A DNA stretch of 64,000 nt, taken from positions 1-64,000 of the forward strand of contig JAEUHY010000023.1 in assembly GCA_016795325.1 (NCBI GenBank). Direction: 5' to 3'. The stretch is from Planctomycetota bacterium. Its GTDB lineage: Bacteria; Planctomycetota; UBA1135; GCA-002686595. Of this stretch, positions 8,727-18,309 are shown piece by piece; the stretch's first letter is position 1, and every line of letters starts with the position of its first letter. The notes under the pieces are model-generated. The model worked only from the letters and a program-made list of their open reading frames with translations, did no database searches and was not told where the DNA came from. Position numbers and translations under genes: made by a program.

Positions 8727-9833
8727 TCAGCGCCCGCCCTTGCGCTGCCGCTCGAGGATCTCGCGCTGCGAGTCGAGGTCGGGTTCCCAGAACTTCGCCT
8801 TCTCGGCGTCGCTCGGCTCAGTGAGCGGGCGCACGACGCGGAAGCCGACGAACTTCGCGTCGGTCAGGTACCAGATCGACTTGGGTAGCTGCGGATCCTG
8901 CACCTTCCAACCGGCGGCCGAGCCGCGGCGCGAAGCGCAACGCAGTCGATCGGGGTCGTCGTCCCACGAGCCGCCGCGCACGACGCGCGGGTACTGCTTG
9001 GTCGGCCAGTTCACGGGATTGTTCGCGAGCTTGCCCGTGAACGCGCGCAGGAACGCGCCGTCATCGTGTTGGTCGATGCACCACTCCGCGACGTTGCCGT
9101 GCATGTCGTACAGACCCCAGGCGTTGGGCTTCTTCTGCTTGACCTTGTGGTAGCGGCCCTCGGAGTTGTCGTACGACCACGCGTACTCGCCGAGTTGTTT
9201 CGCGTCGTCGCCGAACGAGTACGCGCTGCTCGCGCCGGCGCGGCAGGCGTACTCCCATTCGGCTTCCGTCGGAAGGCGGTAGAAGCGCCCGGTCTTCATC
9301 GACAGCCACTTGGTGTAGTGCTTGGCCGCGAACTCAGTCATCGAGATCGCGGGAAAGCCCTCGAGACCCATGCCGAAATCCATCGGCACGTACGGCGGAG
9401 TCGGGCGACTCACGGCGTCCGCCCAACCGTCGGTCGGTTGCGCTTCGAACTTGCCCGCCTTGCGCAGTTCGATGTCGAGCTTGAACTGGAACAGTCGGTA
9501 CTCGTCCCAGGTGAGTTCGTGCTCCTCCATCCAAAAGGGGCTGAGTTCGACTTCGGTCGGCGCGCACTCGTCGTCCTTGCGTCCCGCTTCCGTTGCGGCC
9601 GAGCCCATGCGGAACTTGCCGCCCGGAATCGGAACCATGGCGAAGCTCACGTCGCTCCCCGGGAGCTTCTCCACGTAGCGCCTCATCTCGGCCGCGCTCG
9701 CCGCTTCCGCGTCGGGGTTGGCGATCCGCGGCGGCGCGCCGGCGGGCATCGAGGGGTACACGAACACGTCTTGCGCCTGCGCCGAAGCGAGCGCGGGCGC
9801 CGAGAAAAGCAGCACGAATCGGAGGAGTTGCAT
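8727..9833 (-). CDS. SUMF1/formylglycine-generating-enzyme-like secreted protein
   Basis: A 368-residue protein. The start at 9833 is chosen because a clean signal peptide (MQLLRFVLLFSAPALASAQA) begins there. SUMF1 landmarks follow in order: FAMVPIPGGKFRMGS, YRLPTEAEWEYACRAG, NAWGLYDMHGNVAEWC, RVVRGGSWDD and FVGFRVVRP. True formylglycine-generating enzymes use two active-site cysteines near the end; only CASRRG is evident here, so sulfatase maturation is doubtful and a non-catalytic or different role is likely. It is divergent from the ApbE gene across 31 bp, which must hold both promoters if both are driven from there. Confidence 0.85.
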   Translation of the reverse strand: MQLLRFVLLFSAPALASAQAQDVFVYPSMPAGAPPRIANPDAEAASAAEMRRYVEKLPGSDVSFAMVPIPGGKFRMGSAATEAGRKDDECAPTEVELSPFWMEEHELTWDEYRLFQFKLDIELRKAGKFEAQPTDGWADAVSRPTPPYVPMDFGMGLEGFPAISMTEFAAKHYTKWLSMKTGRFYRLPTEAEWEYACRAGASSAYSFGDDAKQLGEYAWSYDNSEGRYHKVKQKKPNAWGLYDMHGNVAEWCIDQHDDGAFLRAFTGKLANNPVNWPTKQYPRVVRGGSWDDDPDRLRCASRRGSAAGWKVQDPQLPKSIWYLTDAKFVGFRVVRPLTEPSDAEKAKFWEPDLDSQREILERQRKGGR

Positions 9834-9864
9834 CGCGGCCCCAGCGTATCTTCTCGCGCGTTCC

Positions 9865-10878
9865 ATGCCGCGCTGCTTTCGAATCGCGCTCGCCATTGCG
9901 CTCGCGCTGAGTTTCGCCTGTCGCAGCGCGCCGTCGTCGGAGCAGCGCGTCGAGCTCGAAGCGCCGGCCATGGGGACGCTGTTTCGCGTGGTGCTGTACG
10001 CCCACGACGCGGCTGCGGGCGAGCGCGCCGCGCGGGCTGCGTTGGAGCGAGTCGCCGAGCTCGAGCGCGCGCTCAGCGACTACCGCGAGGACAGCGAATT
10101 GGTGCGTTTGGGCGCGCGCTCGGACGCGCAGGCGCCGACGGAGTGGGTCGAACTCAGCGCCGATCTCGAGCGCGTATTGCGCGCTTCGCAGCAGCTCGCC
10201 GGGCTCACCGACGACGCGTTCGACGTCACCGTCGGCCCGTTGAGTGCGCTGTGGCGTCGCGCGCGCCGCCAGCAGGAACTGCCGCGCACCGATCGACTCG
10301 CCGCCGCGCTGGAGGCGTGTGGTTGGAGCAAGCTCGAACTCGACCCGCTGGCGCCCCGCGCGCGTTTGCTCGCGCCGCGCATGCGACTGGACTTGGGCGG
10401 GATCGCGAAGGGCTACGCGCTCGACCAAGCGCTGGCGCTGCTGCAACGCGAAGGCTTCGAGCGCGCCATGGTGGTGGGGGGCGGCGACGTCGTCGCGGGG
10501 CGCGGGCCGCCGTCGCAACCCGGCTGGCGCGTGGTGATCGCGCCCTTCGACGACGAGCGCGAGCGCGTCGAGCTGCACTTGGAGCACAGCGCGGTCTCGA
10601 CTTCAGGCGACGCGTTCCAAGTGCTCGAGCTCGACGGCAAGCGCTGGTCGCACATCGTCGACCCGCGCAGCGGTTGGGCGCTCGCGACTCGCACGAGCGC
10701 GAGCGTGATCGCGCCGTACGCGACGCTCTCTGACGCGCTCGCCACCGCGTTGTGCGTGCTCGGGCCTGAGGGCCTGGCGAAGCTGCGGCACTTCGACGGG
10801 GTCGAAGCGCGCGTCGTGCGCGAACTCGAGCACGGGTTCGAACGCACGGCGACGCCGGGTTTCGCGAGCGTGCGCTGA
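9865..10878 (+). CDS. apbE: FAD:protein FMN transferase (ApbE family lipoprotein)
   Basis: A 337-residue protein starting at ATG 9865, which gives a lipoprotein signal (MPRCFRIALAIALALSFAC). ApbE transfers FMN from FAD to a threonine of target proteins such as Nqr/Rnf subunits, outside the cytoplasmic membrane. Visible family features: MGTLFRVV near the mature N-terminus, LTDDAFDVTVGPL, MRLDLGGIAKGYALDQAL, VVGGGDVVAGRGPP, AVSTSGDAF and SHIVDPRSG, with the metal-binding DALAT segment near the end. No obvious flavinylation target or Nqr/Rnf gene is nearby. A perfect 18-bp palindrome follows within 6 bp. Confidence 0.93.
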   Translation: MPRCFRIALAIALALSFACRSAPSSEQRVELEAPAMGTLFRVVLYAHDAAAGERAARAALERVAELERALSDYREDSELVRLGARSDAQAPTEWVELSADLERVLRASQQLAGLTDDAFDVTVGPLSALWRRARRQQELPRTDRLAAALEACGWSKLELDPLAPRARLLAPRMRLDLGGIAKGYALDQALALLQREGFERAMVVGGGDVVAGRGPPSQPGWRVVIAPFDDERERVELHLEHSAVSTSGDAFQVLELDGKRWSHIVDPRSGWALATRTSASVIAPYATLSDALATALCVLGPEGLAKLRHFDGVEARVVRELEHGFERTATPGFASVR

Positions 10879-10884
10879 CTTCGC

Positions 10885-10941
10885 GCGGTTGTACTGTGCC
10901 AGAGCAATTTGTCTCACGTGTCCCTGGCACAGTACAACCGC
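10885..10941. repeat. Palindromic repeat element, copy 1
   Basis: Arms 10885-10902 and 10924-10941 are perfect 18-bp inverted repeats (GCGGTTGTACTGTGCCAG and its complement) around a 21-nt loop. It lies between the convergent apbE and aminotransferase genes, and its last base overlaps the aminotransferase stop codon. The arm plus the adjacent AGAGCAATTTG matches the arm of a larger palindrome at 28883-28997, so this is a dispersed repeat as well as a potential bidirectional terminator. Confidence 0.75.
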
Positions 10942-12113
10942 TACAGGCACTGCTTGAGGATCGCGAGATCCTGTTCGTAGCTCTTGGCTTCGAGCGGTCC
11001 GAACGAGAAGCGCACCATCGAACCCATGGGGCCGCGGTCGCCGCGCCGCGCCATGTCGCACAGGCGCCCGGGCAGGATCGCCGCGTCGTGCTTCATCAGC
11101 CGCTCGTTGAACGCGTCGCCCGTCAGTCCGCGCGGCAAACGCGCCCAGTGGTAGAAGCCGCCCGTGCCCGAAAAGAGCTCGAAACCCAACTGTTCGAGGC
11201 CCGTCGCGTAGCGTTTGCGCTGGCTCGTGTAGAAATCGGCCACGGCCTTGCGGGCCTGCGTCACACGCCCGCGTTCGAGCAACTCGGTCACGTACAGCTG
11301 CGAAGCGCGCGAGACGCCGCCCATCGCCAGCGAGCTGTAATTGCGGAAGATCTCGATGTGGCGCTTGGACGCCACGATCCAGCCGACGCGCATGCCGGGA
11401 ACCTGCAGGCCCTTGGTGGCGGCGCCGCTCACGAACACGTTGGTCGCGTCGATGTCGCGGATGTAGCGCAGGGCCGAGTCGGGCGCCTCCTCCGTGAAGA
11501 ACTCATAGGCCTCGTCGAACAAGGCGCCGCGTTCGGGAGCGCTGTAGTGCGCGACCATCTGCTCGAGTTCTTGGCCGCGCAGCGTGACGCCGGTCGGGTT
11601 GCACGGATTGCTGCGGATCAAGAGCGTGCGCGCGTCGCGCGGATGATCGTCGAGCGTCGGCCGGAAGCGGTTCGTCGGATTGCTCGCTATCAACACGTGG
11701 TTGCGCCGCAGCAGCTTGAGCACGTCCCAGTACGGCGTGTACTCGGTCTCCTCGATCGCGACCTGCCAGTCTTCGAGCAAGAACGCGAGGACCGCGAAGA
11801 TCCCCGGCCGTCCTCCGGCGAAAACCGCGACGTTGTCCGCGCTGATGCGCGCGCCGTAGAAGTGGCGGTAGTAGTCGGCGATCGCTTCACGCAGCGGCGG
11901 CTGGCCATCGGCCTTGGGGTACATGCGATCGGTGGCCGTGATCCGAATGCTGTCCGGCAACGGCGGGCCGCCCGGCAGTTGCGTCGTCAGCGGAAAGCCC
12001 TGGGCCCACGGATGCGTCCCGGGATCGCCCATGTACTTGTGCGAGACCTCGGCGAAACGGAACAGCGTCTCGTAGACGCCCATCGGGGGGAACTGGCGCA
12101 GGATCATCGCCAC
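10941..12113 (-). CDS. PLP-dependent aminotransferase, class I/II
   Basis: A 390-residue protein with fold type I landmarks: YPKADGQPPLREAIADYY, FAGGRPGIFAVLAFLLE, IRSNPCNPTGVTL (substrate/cofactor loop), LFDEAYEFF (the Asp that contacts the pyridine nitrogen) and SGAATKGLQVPGMRVGW, where the Lys should form the Schiff base with pyridoxal phosphate. A C-terminal Arg is present in MVRFSFG. The substrate cannot be assigned; it resembles aspartate/LL-DAP-type aminotransferases. Start ATG at 12113, with a second in-frame ATG six bases later. Confidence 0.88.
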   Translation of the reverse strand: MAMILRQFPPMGVYETLFRFAEVSHKYMGDPGTHPWAQGFPLTTQLPGGPPLPDSIRITATDRMYPKADGQPPLREAIADYYRHFYGARISADNVAVFAGGRPGIFAVLAFLLEDWQVAIEETEYTPYWDVLKLLRRNHVLIASNPTNRFRPTLDDHPRDARTLLIRSNPCNPTGVTLRGQELEQMVAHYSAPERGALFDEAYEFFTEEAPDSALRYIRDIDATNVFVSGAATKGLQVPGMRVGWIVASKRHIEIFRNYSSLAMGGVSRASQLYVTELLERGRVTQARKAVADFYTSQRKRYATGLEQLGFELFSGTGGFYHWARLPRGLTGDAFNERLMKHDAAILPGRLCDMARRGDRGPMGSMVRFSFGPLEAKSYEQDLAILKQCL

Positions 12114-12258
12114 ACTCTACGCAGACTCGGACGCCCGCGAGGACCTCGGGAGCGACCAAAATCGAGCGCGTACGGCCCTCCACGGATACGCTGCCCATCA
12201 CGGAGCGCTTCGCGTCGCAAGCGGCTCGACGCCTCCGAGTTCGCACAGGAGTACGCCC

Positions 12259-14412
12259 ATGCGCGCAGCACCGGTCCTCGCAAGTCTGTCGATCGTCGCG
12301 CTGTCTACGATCAGCGCTGCACAAGGTTTCGCGCACGACACGTTGCGCATTCCATCGGCCGGCTTCGCCAATGCGACGCCAACGGAAAACGTCGAGTTCG
12401 CGGACTTCGATGGCGACGGCGATGTCGATGTCGCTCTGGCCGATGGCGGCGACTTCGGAAACGAGCGCAATCGCGTCTGGATCAACCTGGGCGGCGCGCA
12501 GGCCGGCGCGATGGGGTGGTTTGCCGATGAGAGCGCGGTGCGCGCGCCGGCCGTGCTCGACTCGTCGCGCGACATCGATTTCATCGATCTGGACTCGGAC
12601 GGCGACAGCGATCTGTACGTGTCGAACAGTTCGACGCTCTCGAACCAGTCCGGGCGTTGGTGGATCAACATGGGCGGCCTCCAGGGAGGTTCGCCGGGCT
12701 ACTTCACCGACCAAACTGCGACACGTTGGTTGGGTCTGGGCGTCAACAACGGCGTGGGCGCGTGCTCGTCGATCGCGCCGCAATTCGTGCTCGCGAGCGG
12801 CGGTTTCATCGATTGGTCGTGTGATTCCGCAATTGCCGACCTCGACCTCGACGGCGCGCTCGATCTCGTGCAGGCGACGTACGGCCCTGCGTCCACAGGC
12901 CGCACGCCGACGCGCGTGTTTCTCGGCGACGGGCAAGGTCGTTTTCGCGAGTTCAATCCCAGCTGTGCGCAACTGACCACCTCGAATTTGCTCAACGGGT
13001 CCGCTGCGTTGTGGTGCGAGGGCGTGCACTTCACCGACACGACCGATACGAGCGGCGCGGAGGCGGACATCACCCACGAGGCTCTGGCGATCGAACTCGG
13101 CGACCTCGACGGCGACTTCGACGTCGACCTGCTGCACGGCGACAAGTTCCGCACGCCGCGTGTGTTCGACAACCGTTGGTCGGGCGCTGCTCTCGCTTGG
13201 CGCGACATCACGCACGCCATCGCTGTGCAGAGCTGGGCCCCGGGTCCTGGCAACTACGAGCAGGAACTGGGCGACATGGACGGCGACGGTTCGCTCGACG
13301 TCTACGGCGTGAACTGGGTGCTCCTCGAAGACGCGCAACTGTTCAATCGCGGCGACGGGACGTTCGACCCGGGCGTTGTCGTTCCGCAGTCGATCGAGCG
13401 GCAGATCGACGCCGAGCTGGTCGACCACGACAACGACGGTGATCTCGACGCCTTCGTCGTGTCCGAATCGATCGAGGACCGCATCTACGCCAACCCCGGC
13501 GCCGCGGGCGCCCACCTGCTCGCCCTCGATCCCGGCGCCGTCCCGATCGTCGTCGGCAGCGGCCAGGGCGTTGACGCGCGCGATCTCGACGGCGACGGCG
13601 ACGCGGACGTGCTGGTCGCCACGATCTACTTCGAGCCCGACACGCTGTACGTGAATCTGGCGCAGACCCCAGACACGCACGCGCCGCGCGTGACGAAAGT
13701 CGAGCAAGCGCCGGATCGCCAGCAGAGTTCGACGCCCACCAGCGTCGGGGCGCTCGTCTACGACAACGCCGCGTGGTCCACGACGGCGGCGCAGCACGTC
13801 GAACTCGAGCACTTCGACGCCAGCGGCGTGGTGCAGGTCGCTCCGATGCGTTGGAGCGGCGGGCAAGTGTTCCGCGGGTTGATCCCCGGCGCGGCCGCCG
13901 GCGTCGTTTCGTATCGCGTCGTCGCGCGCGATGAGCAGGGAAACGCGGGTGCGAGCGCTTGGCGCTCGTTCACCAGCGATTGCACGGGGATCGTCAGCAC
14001 GTACTGCTCGGCGAAGCTCAACAGCCAGGGCTGCACTCCGACTGTCGAAGCGCTCGGCACGCCCAGCGCGAGCGTCCTCGCACCGTTTCGCATTCGCGCG
14101 CGCAACGTGCTGAACAACAAGCTGGGACTGCTGTTCTATGGGTTCGCGCCGGACGCCGCGCCGTTCCAGGGCGGTCACCTGTGTGTGCAGCAGCCGCTGC
14201 GCCGCACGCCGGTGCAAGACTCCGAGGGCAACCTGTCGCCCGATGATTGTTCGGGCCTGTACTCGTTCGACTTCAACCACCACATCCGTTCCGGCATCGA
14301 TCCGTTGCTCGGCCCCGGCGTCGCCGTCTATGCGCAGTACTGGTCTCGCGATCCCGCGTCGCCGTCGACGACGGGCCTCACGAACGCGGTGAGCTTCGTC
14401 ATCTGCCCGTAG
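12259..14412 (+). CDS. Secreted FG-GAP/VCBS-repeat protein with the shared C-terminal module
   Basis: A 717-residue protein with a signal peptide (MRAAPVLASLSIVALSTISA). Seven calcium-binding-type repeats of the form D.D.DGD.D are visible: DFDGDGDVDVALAD, DLDSDGDSDLYVSN, DLDLDGALDLV, DLDGDFDVDLLHGD, DMDGDGSLDVYGV, DHDNDGDLDAFVV and DLDGDGDADVLVA. These usually form integrin-like beta-propellers. A domain at ~470-570 (VTKVEQAPDRQQ to YRVVARDEQGNAGAS) looks immunoglobulin-like. The last ~135 residues (YCSAKLNSQGCTPTV to VSFVICP) are the shared module. The gene stands alone and is divergent from the aminotransferase. Confidence 0.88.
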   Translation: MRAAPVLASLSIVALSTISAAQGFAHDTLRIPSAGFANATPTENVEFADFDGDGDVDVALADGGDFGNERNRVWINLGGAQAGAMGWFADESAVRAPAVLDSSRDIDFIDLDSDGDSDLYVSNSSTLSNQSGRWWINMGGLQGGSPGYFTDQTATRWLGLGVNNGVGACSSIAPQFVLASGGFIDWSCDSAIADLDLDGALDLVQATYGPASTGRTPTRVFLGDGQGRFREFNPSCAQLTTSNLLNGSAALWCEGVHFTDTTDTSGAEADITHEALAIELGDLDGDFDVDLLHGDKFRTPRVFDNRWSGAALAWRDITHAIAVQSWAPGPGNYEQELGDMDGDGSLDVYGVNWVLLEDAQLFNRGDGTFDPGVVVPQSIERQIDAELVDHDNDGDLDAFVVSESIEDRIYANPGAAGAHLLALDPGAVPIVVGSGQGVDARDLDGDGDADVLVATIYFEPDTLYVNLAQTPDTHAPRVTKVEQAPDRQQSSTPTSVGALVYDNAAWSTTAAQHVELEHFDASGVVQVAPMRWSGGQVFRGLIPGAAAGVVSYRVVARDEQGNAGASAWRSFTSDCTGIVSTYCSAKLNSQGCTPTVEALGTPSASVLAPFRIRARNVLNNKLGLLFYGFAPDAAPFQGGHLCVQQPLRRTPVQDSEGNLSPDDCSGLYSFDFNHHIRSGIDPLLGPGVAVYAQYWSRDPASPSTTGLTNAVSFVICP

Positions 14413-14497
14413 ACGCACGTGGCGCTGGACGTGGGCGCTGTCGTCGAAGGCAGCGTATCTTGGGTCTCGTCCTTCGCTCCCCAACTGCGCCGTGACC

Positions 14498-15811
<1,314 letters not shown>

Positions 15812-15824
15812 GCGCGGGCCGCGC

Positions 15825-17498
15825 TCAGCGGCGCTGCGGTTGGATCCGTTCGAGCGCGCGCCAGGCTGCGTGCGCTCGCCACGCGTAGAACGCGATTCCC
15901 GCGGCGAGCGCCGCGGGATGCAGCGCGAAGGCGAGGTGCGCGAGGACCAGCCCAGCGACCGGAACCAGGATCGCGAGCATCCACGCGACTCGCTCGGGCG
16001 GAGGCATGGCGCCGGGCGCGGCGCTGAAGGGCAACTTGGTCAGCACGCGGCGCGCTAGCCCGAGCTGCAGCCAGAGTGTTCCCGCGGCCGCGAGGGCGAC
16101 GCTCGGCCAGTGGCGTGGTCCGGCGACGGCCGCGGTCACGAGCGCCGTTGCGGCGAGCAGCGGAAGCGCGAAGCCGACGATCAGCGCCTTGGCCGCGCCT
16201 TCGAGCAGCGCCGACATGGAGCGCGCGGGCAGCACTTCGAACTGCACGCGGGCGCGAGCGTGTTCGGAGAACTCGGCCACGAAGAAGCCCGTCGCTGTTG
16301 CGAAGGCCATCATGTACAGCGAGAGCGGCGCGTAGCTCGCGTCGAAGCGGCCGACCTCGCGGCTGGGCGCAGCGACGCTGATCACGATCATCGTGAGGAA
16401 CAGCACGGCCTGCGGCGCCACGCCGCGCAAGAAGGTCTTCTCGCGGCGCATGAGCGCGAGCGCCCAGCCGAACGTCGCGCGCGCAGAGGGACTCGAGCAG
16501 CGCGCGAGGCCCTGGCGCGCGAGCCAGCTCGGCCGAAATCCGCGAGCTCCGCTGACCGTGGCGACGCCGGCGTCGCTGAGCGCTGCGATGTAGCGGCCGC
16601 GGGCGAGGAACAGACCGAGCGCGGTCACGGCGAGCGGCAACGCGAGCGCCAGCGCGGACAGCACGAAGTCCTCGGTCTCACGCGAGCCGCGCAGCACGCG
16701 GTCGAGGTTTTCGAAGCACAGCGCGGGCACGAGGGCGCGCACGAACACGCTGTGCTCGGCGACAGCGAGCAGTTCGCGGCGCGGCAGCAACTGCGGAGCG
16801 AGCTGCAGCACGAGCACGACGAGTGCTCCGCCGGACACCTGCAGCCAGAACGTCAGGCGCTGGAAGTGCCTCACTCCGAACACGCGGAGCGCGATGGCGA
16901 AGAGCGTGGCCACTCCGCCGACGACCCACACGGCCGTCAGCAGCGCACCGAGCGGGTACACGATCAGCACGCTGGTCCACGGCAGCACAAACGCTCCGAG
17001 CGCAATCGGCGCGATCGAAGCGCAGGCCGTCAGCACGAGCGTGTAGACGCCGACGTGGGCGAGGCGCGCGGCGAGCATGGTGCGGTCGCGCACCGGCAAG
17101 CCGGCCAGCGCCTGGATGTCGACACCGTCGACCAGGAGGTTGGCGAAGTGGCCGAGCGTGAGCAGCAGGAGCCACAGTCCCCACATGCCAAGTCCCGCGA
17201 GCAGCCACAGCATCACATCCCCGGTGGCGAGCGCGACCAGACCGGCGAACACGCCGCTCAGCGCCGCGATCGCGCCGACCATGGCGAGCCCGAGCGCGGG
17301 CGAGGCCAGCTGGCTTCCGTCGGGATGCGTCGCGCGTGTCTCGAGCCACAAACGGTTGACGAGGATCGCGCGGAACTTGTCGAACTCGATGCCTGCGGCG
17401 CTCAGCGGCGCGCGCATCCGGTCGACGATCCACACGCTCACGAGCGCGAGCAGCGGCAACTTTGCGCGTCGCGGCCAACTCGAGCGCGGCGCACTCAC
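15825..17498 (-). CDS. ABC transporter permease
   Basis: A 557-residue integral membrane protein with at least ten hydrophobic segments, for example LALGLAMVGAIAALSG, VMLWLLAGLGMWGLWLLLL and the C-terminal LAILVPVAGLVLAHLAFAL. The GTG start at 17498 overlaps the ATPase stop codon (GTGA, 4 bp), indicating translational coupling with the ATPase. No substrate-specific motif is recognisable; the large size resembles ABC-2-type exporter permeases. The gene is convergent with the second Gfo/Idh gene, 13 bp apart. Confidence 0.8.
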   Translation of the reverse strand: MSAPRSSWPRRAKLPLLALVSVWIVDRMRAPLSAAGIEFDKFRAILVNRLWLETRATHPDGSQLASPALGLAMVGAIAALSGVFAGLVALATGDVMLWLLAGLGMWGLWLLLLTLGHFANLLVDGVDIQALAGLPVRDRTMLAARLAHVGVYTLVLTACASIAPIALGAFVLPWTSVLIVYPLGALLTAVWVVGGVATLFAIALRVFGVRHFQRLTFWLQVSGGALVVLVLQLAPQLLPRRELLAVAEHSVFVRALVPALCFENLDRVLRGSRETEDFVLSALALALPLAVTALGLFLARGRYIAALSDAGVATVSGARGFRPSWLARQGLARCSSPSARATFGWALALMRREKTFLRGVAPQAVLFLTMIVISVAAPSREVGRFDASYAPLSLYMMAFATATGFFVAEFSEHARARVQFEVLPARSMSALLEGAAKALIVGFALPLLAATALVTAAVAGPRHWPSVALAAAGTLWLQLGLARRVLTKLPFSAAPGAMPPPERVAWMLAILVPVAGLVLAHLAFALHPAALAAGIAFYAWRAHAAWRALERIQPQRR

Positions 17499-18274
17499 CG
17501 CGCCAACGCCTCGACCACCGCCGCCGCTCGCGCCTGCGCGTCGCGCACGCCGGTCACGCTCGCGAACACGCCCTCGAGCGTGCCGTGCGCCTGGCTCGCG
17601 GAGAGCTCCTCGAACGTCCCGTACGCGGCGACGCGGCCGTCCTTGAGGATCGCCACGCGCGTGCACAGGCGCTCGACCACGTCCATGACGTGCGAGCTGA
17701 ACAGCACCGCGCGCCCGCTGAGGGCGAGCTGGCGCACGAGCTCCTTGACCAGGATCTGCGAGTGCACGTCGAGGCCCGACATCGGCTCGTCGAGCAGCAG
17801 CACAGGCGGCGCGTGGAGCAGCGCGGCTGTGAGCAGCACCTTCTGCCGCATGCCTTTCGACAGCGAAGCGATGCGCGTGTCGAGCCGGTCGAGCAGTTCG
17901 AGCGCCTCCAGGCACGCGCACGCGCGCCGCTCGATGAGCGGCTCGTCGAGTTCGTGCATGCGGCCGACGAACAGCAGGTGCTCGGCGACGGTGAGCGATT
18001 CGTAGAGCAGCGCGTTCTCCGCGACGTACCCGACGCGCCGCTTGATCTCGAGCGCAGCGCGCCGCGGATCGAGGCCCGCAACCGTCGCCGCGCCCTCGAA
18101 ATCCGGCAGCAGTCCGAGCAGCGCGCGCACGGTCGTGCTCTTGCCCGCGCCGTTCGGCCCGATGTAGCCGAGGATTTCGCCCGGCGCCACGCTGAAGTCG
18201 ACGCCGTCGAGCACCGCACGCGATCCGTAGCGCTTGGTCAGCCCTCGGACTTCGATTGCGGCGCTGGAATCCAC
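17495..18274 (-). CDS. ABC transporter ATP-binding protein
   Basis: A 259-residue ATPase. Walker A is GPNGAGKST at ~39-47, the Q-loop region is VGYVAENALLYESLTV, the signature is SLSKGMRQKV, and Walker B is LLLDEPMSGLD with a following switch His in FSSHVMD. The GTG start at 18274 gives IEVRGLTKRYGSRAVLDG, the usual beginning of the domain; the frame continues upstream only as a shadow of the preceding gene. It powers the overlapping permease gene. Export is inferred, since no substrate-binding protein is encoded nearby. Confidence 0.9.
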   Translation of the reverse strand: MDSSAAIEVRGLTKRYGSRAVLDGVDFSVAPGEILGYIGPNGAGKSTTVRALLGLLPDFEGAATVAGLDPRRAALEIKRRVGYVAENALLYESLTVAEHLLFVGRMHELDEPLIERRACACLEALELLDRLDTRIASLSKGMRQKVLLTAALLHAPPVLLLDEPMSGLDVHSQILVKELVRQLALSGRAVLFSSHVMDVVERLCTRVAILKDGRVAAYGTFEELSASQAHGTLEGVFASVTGVRDAQARAAAVVEALAR

Positions 18275-18309
18275 GTGTTCGACGAGGCTCGTTTCGTTCG
18301 GCGCTGCGA

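Noticed and set aside
8727..9833. Formylglycine-generating enzyme for sulfatases
   Set aside because: Second active-site Cys is not evident and no sulfatase gene is nearby; called SUMF1-like only.
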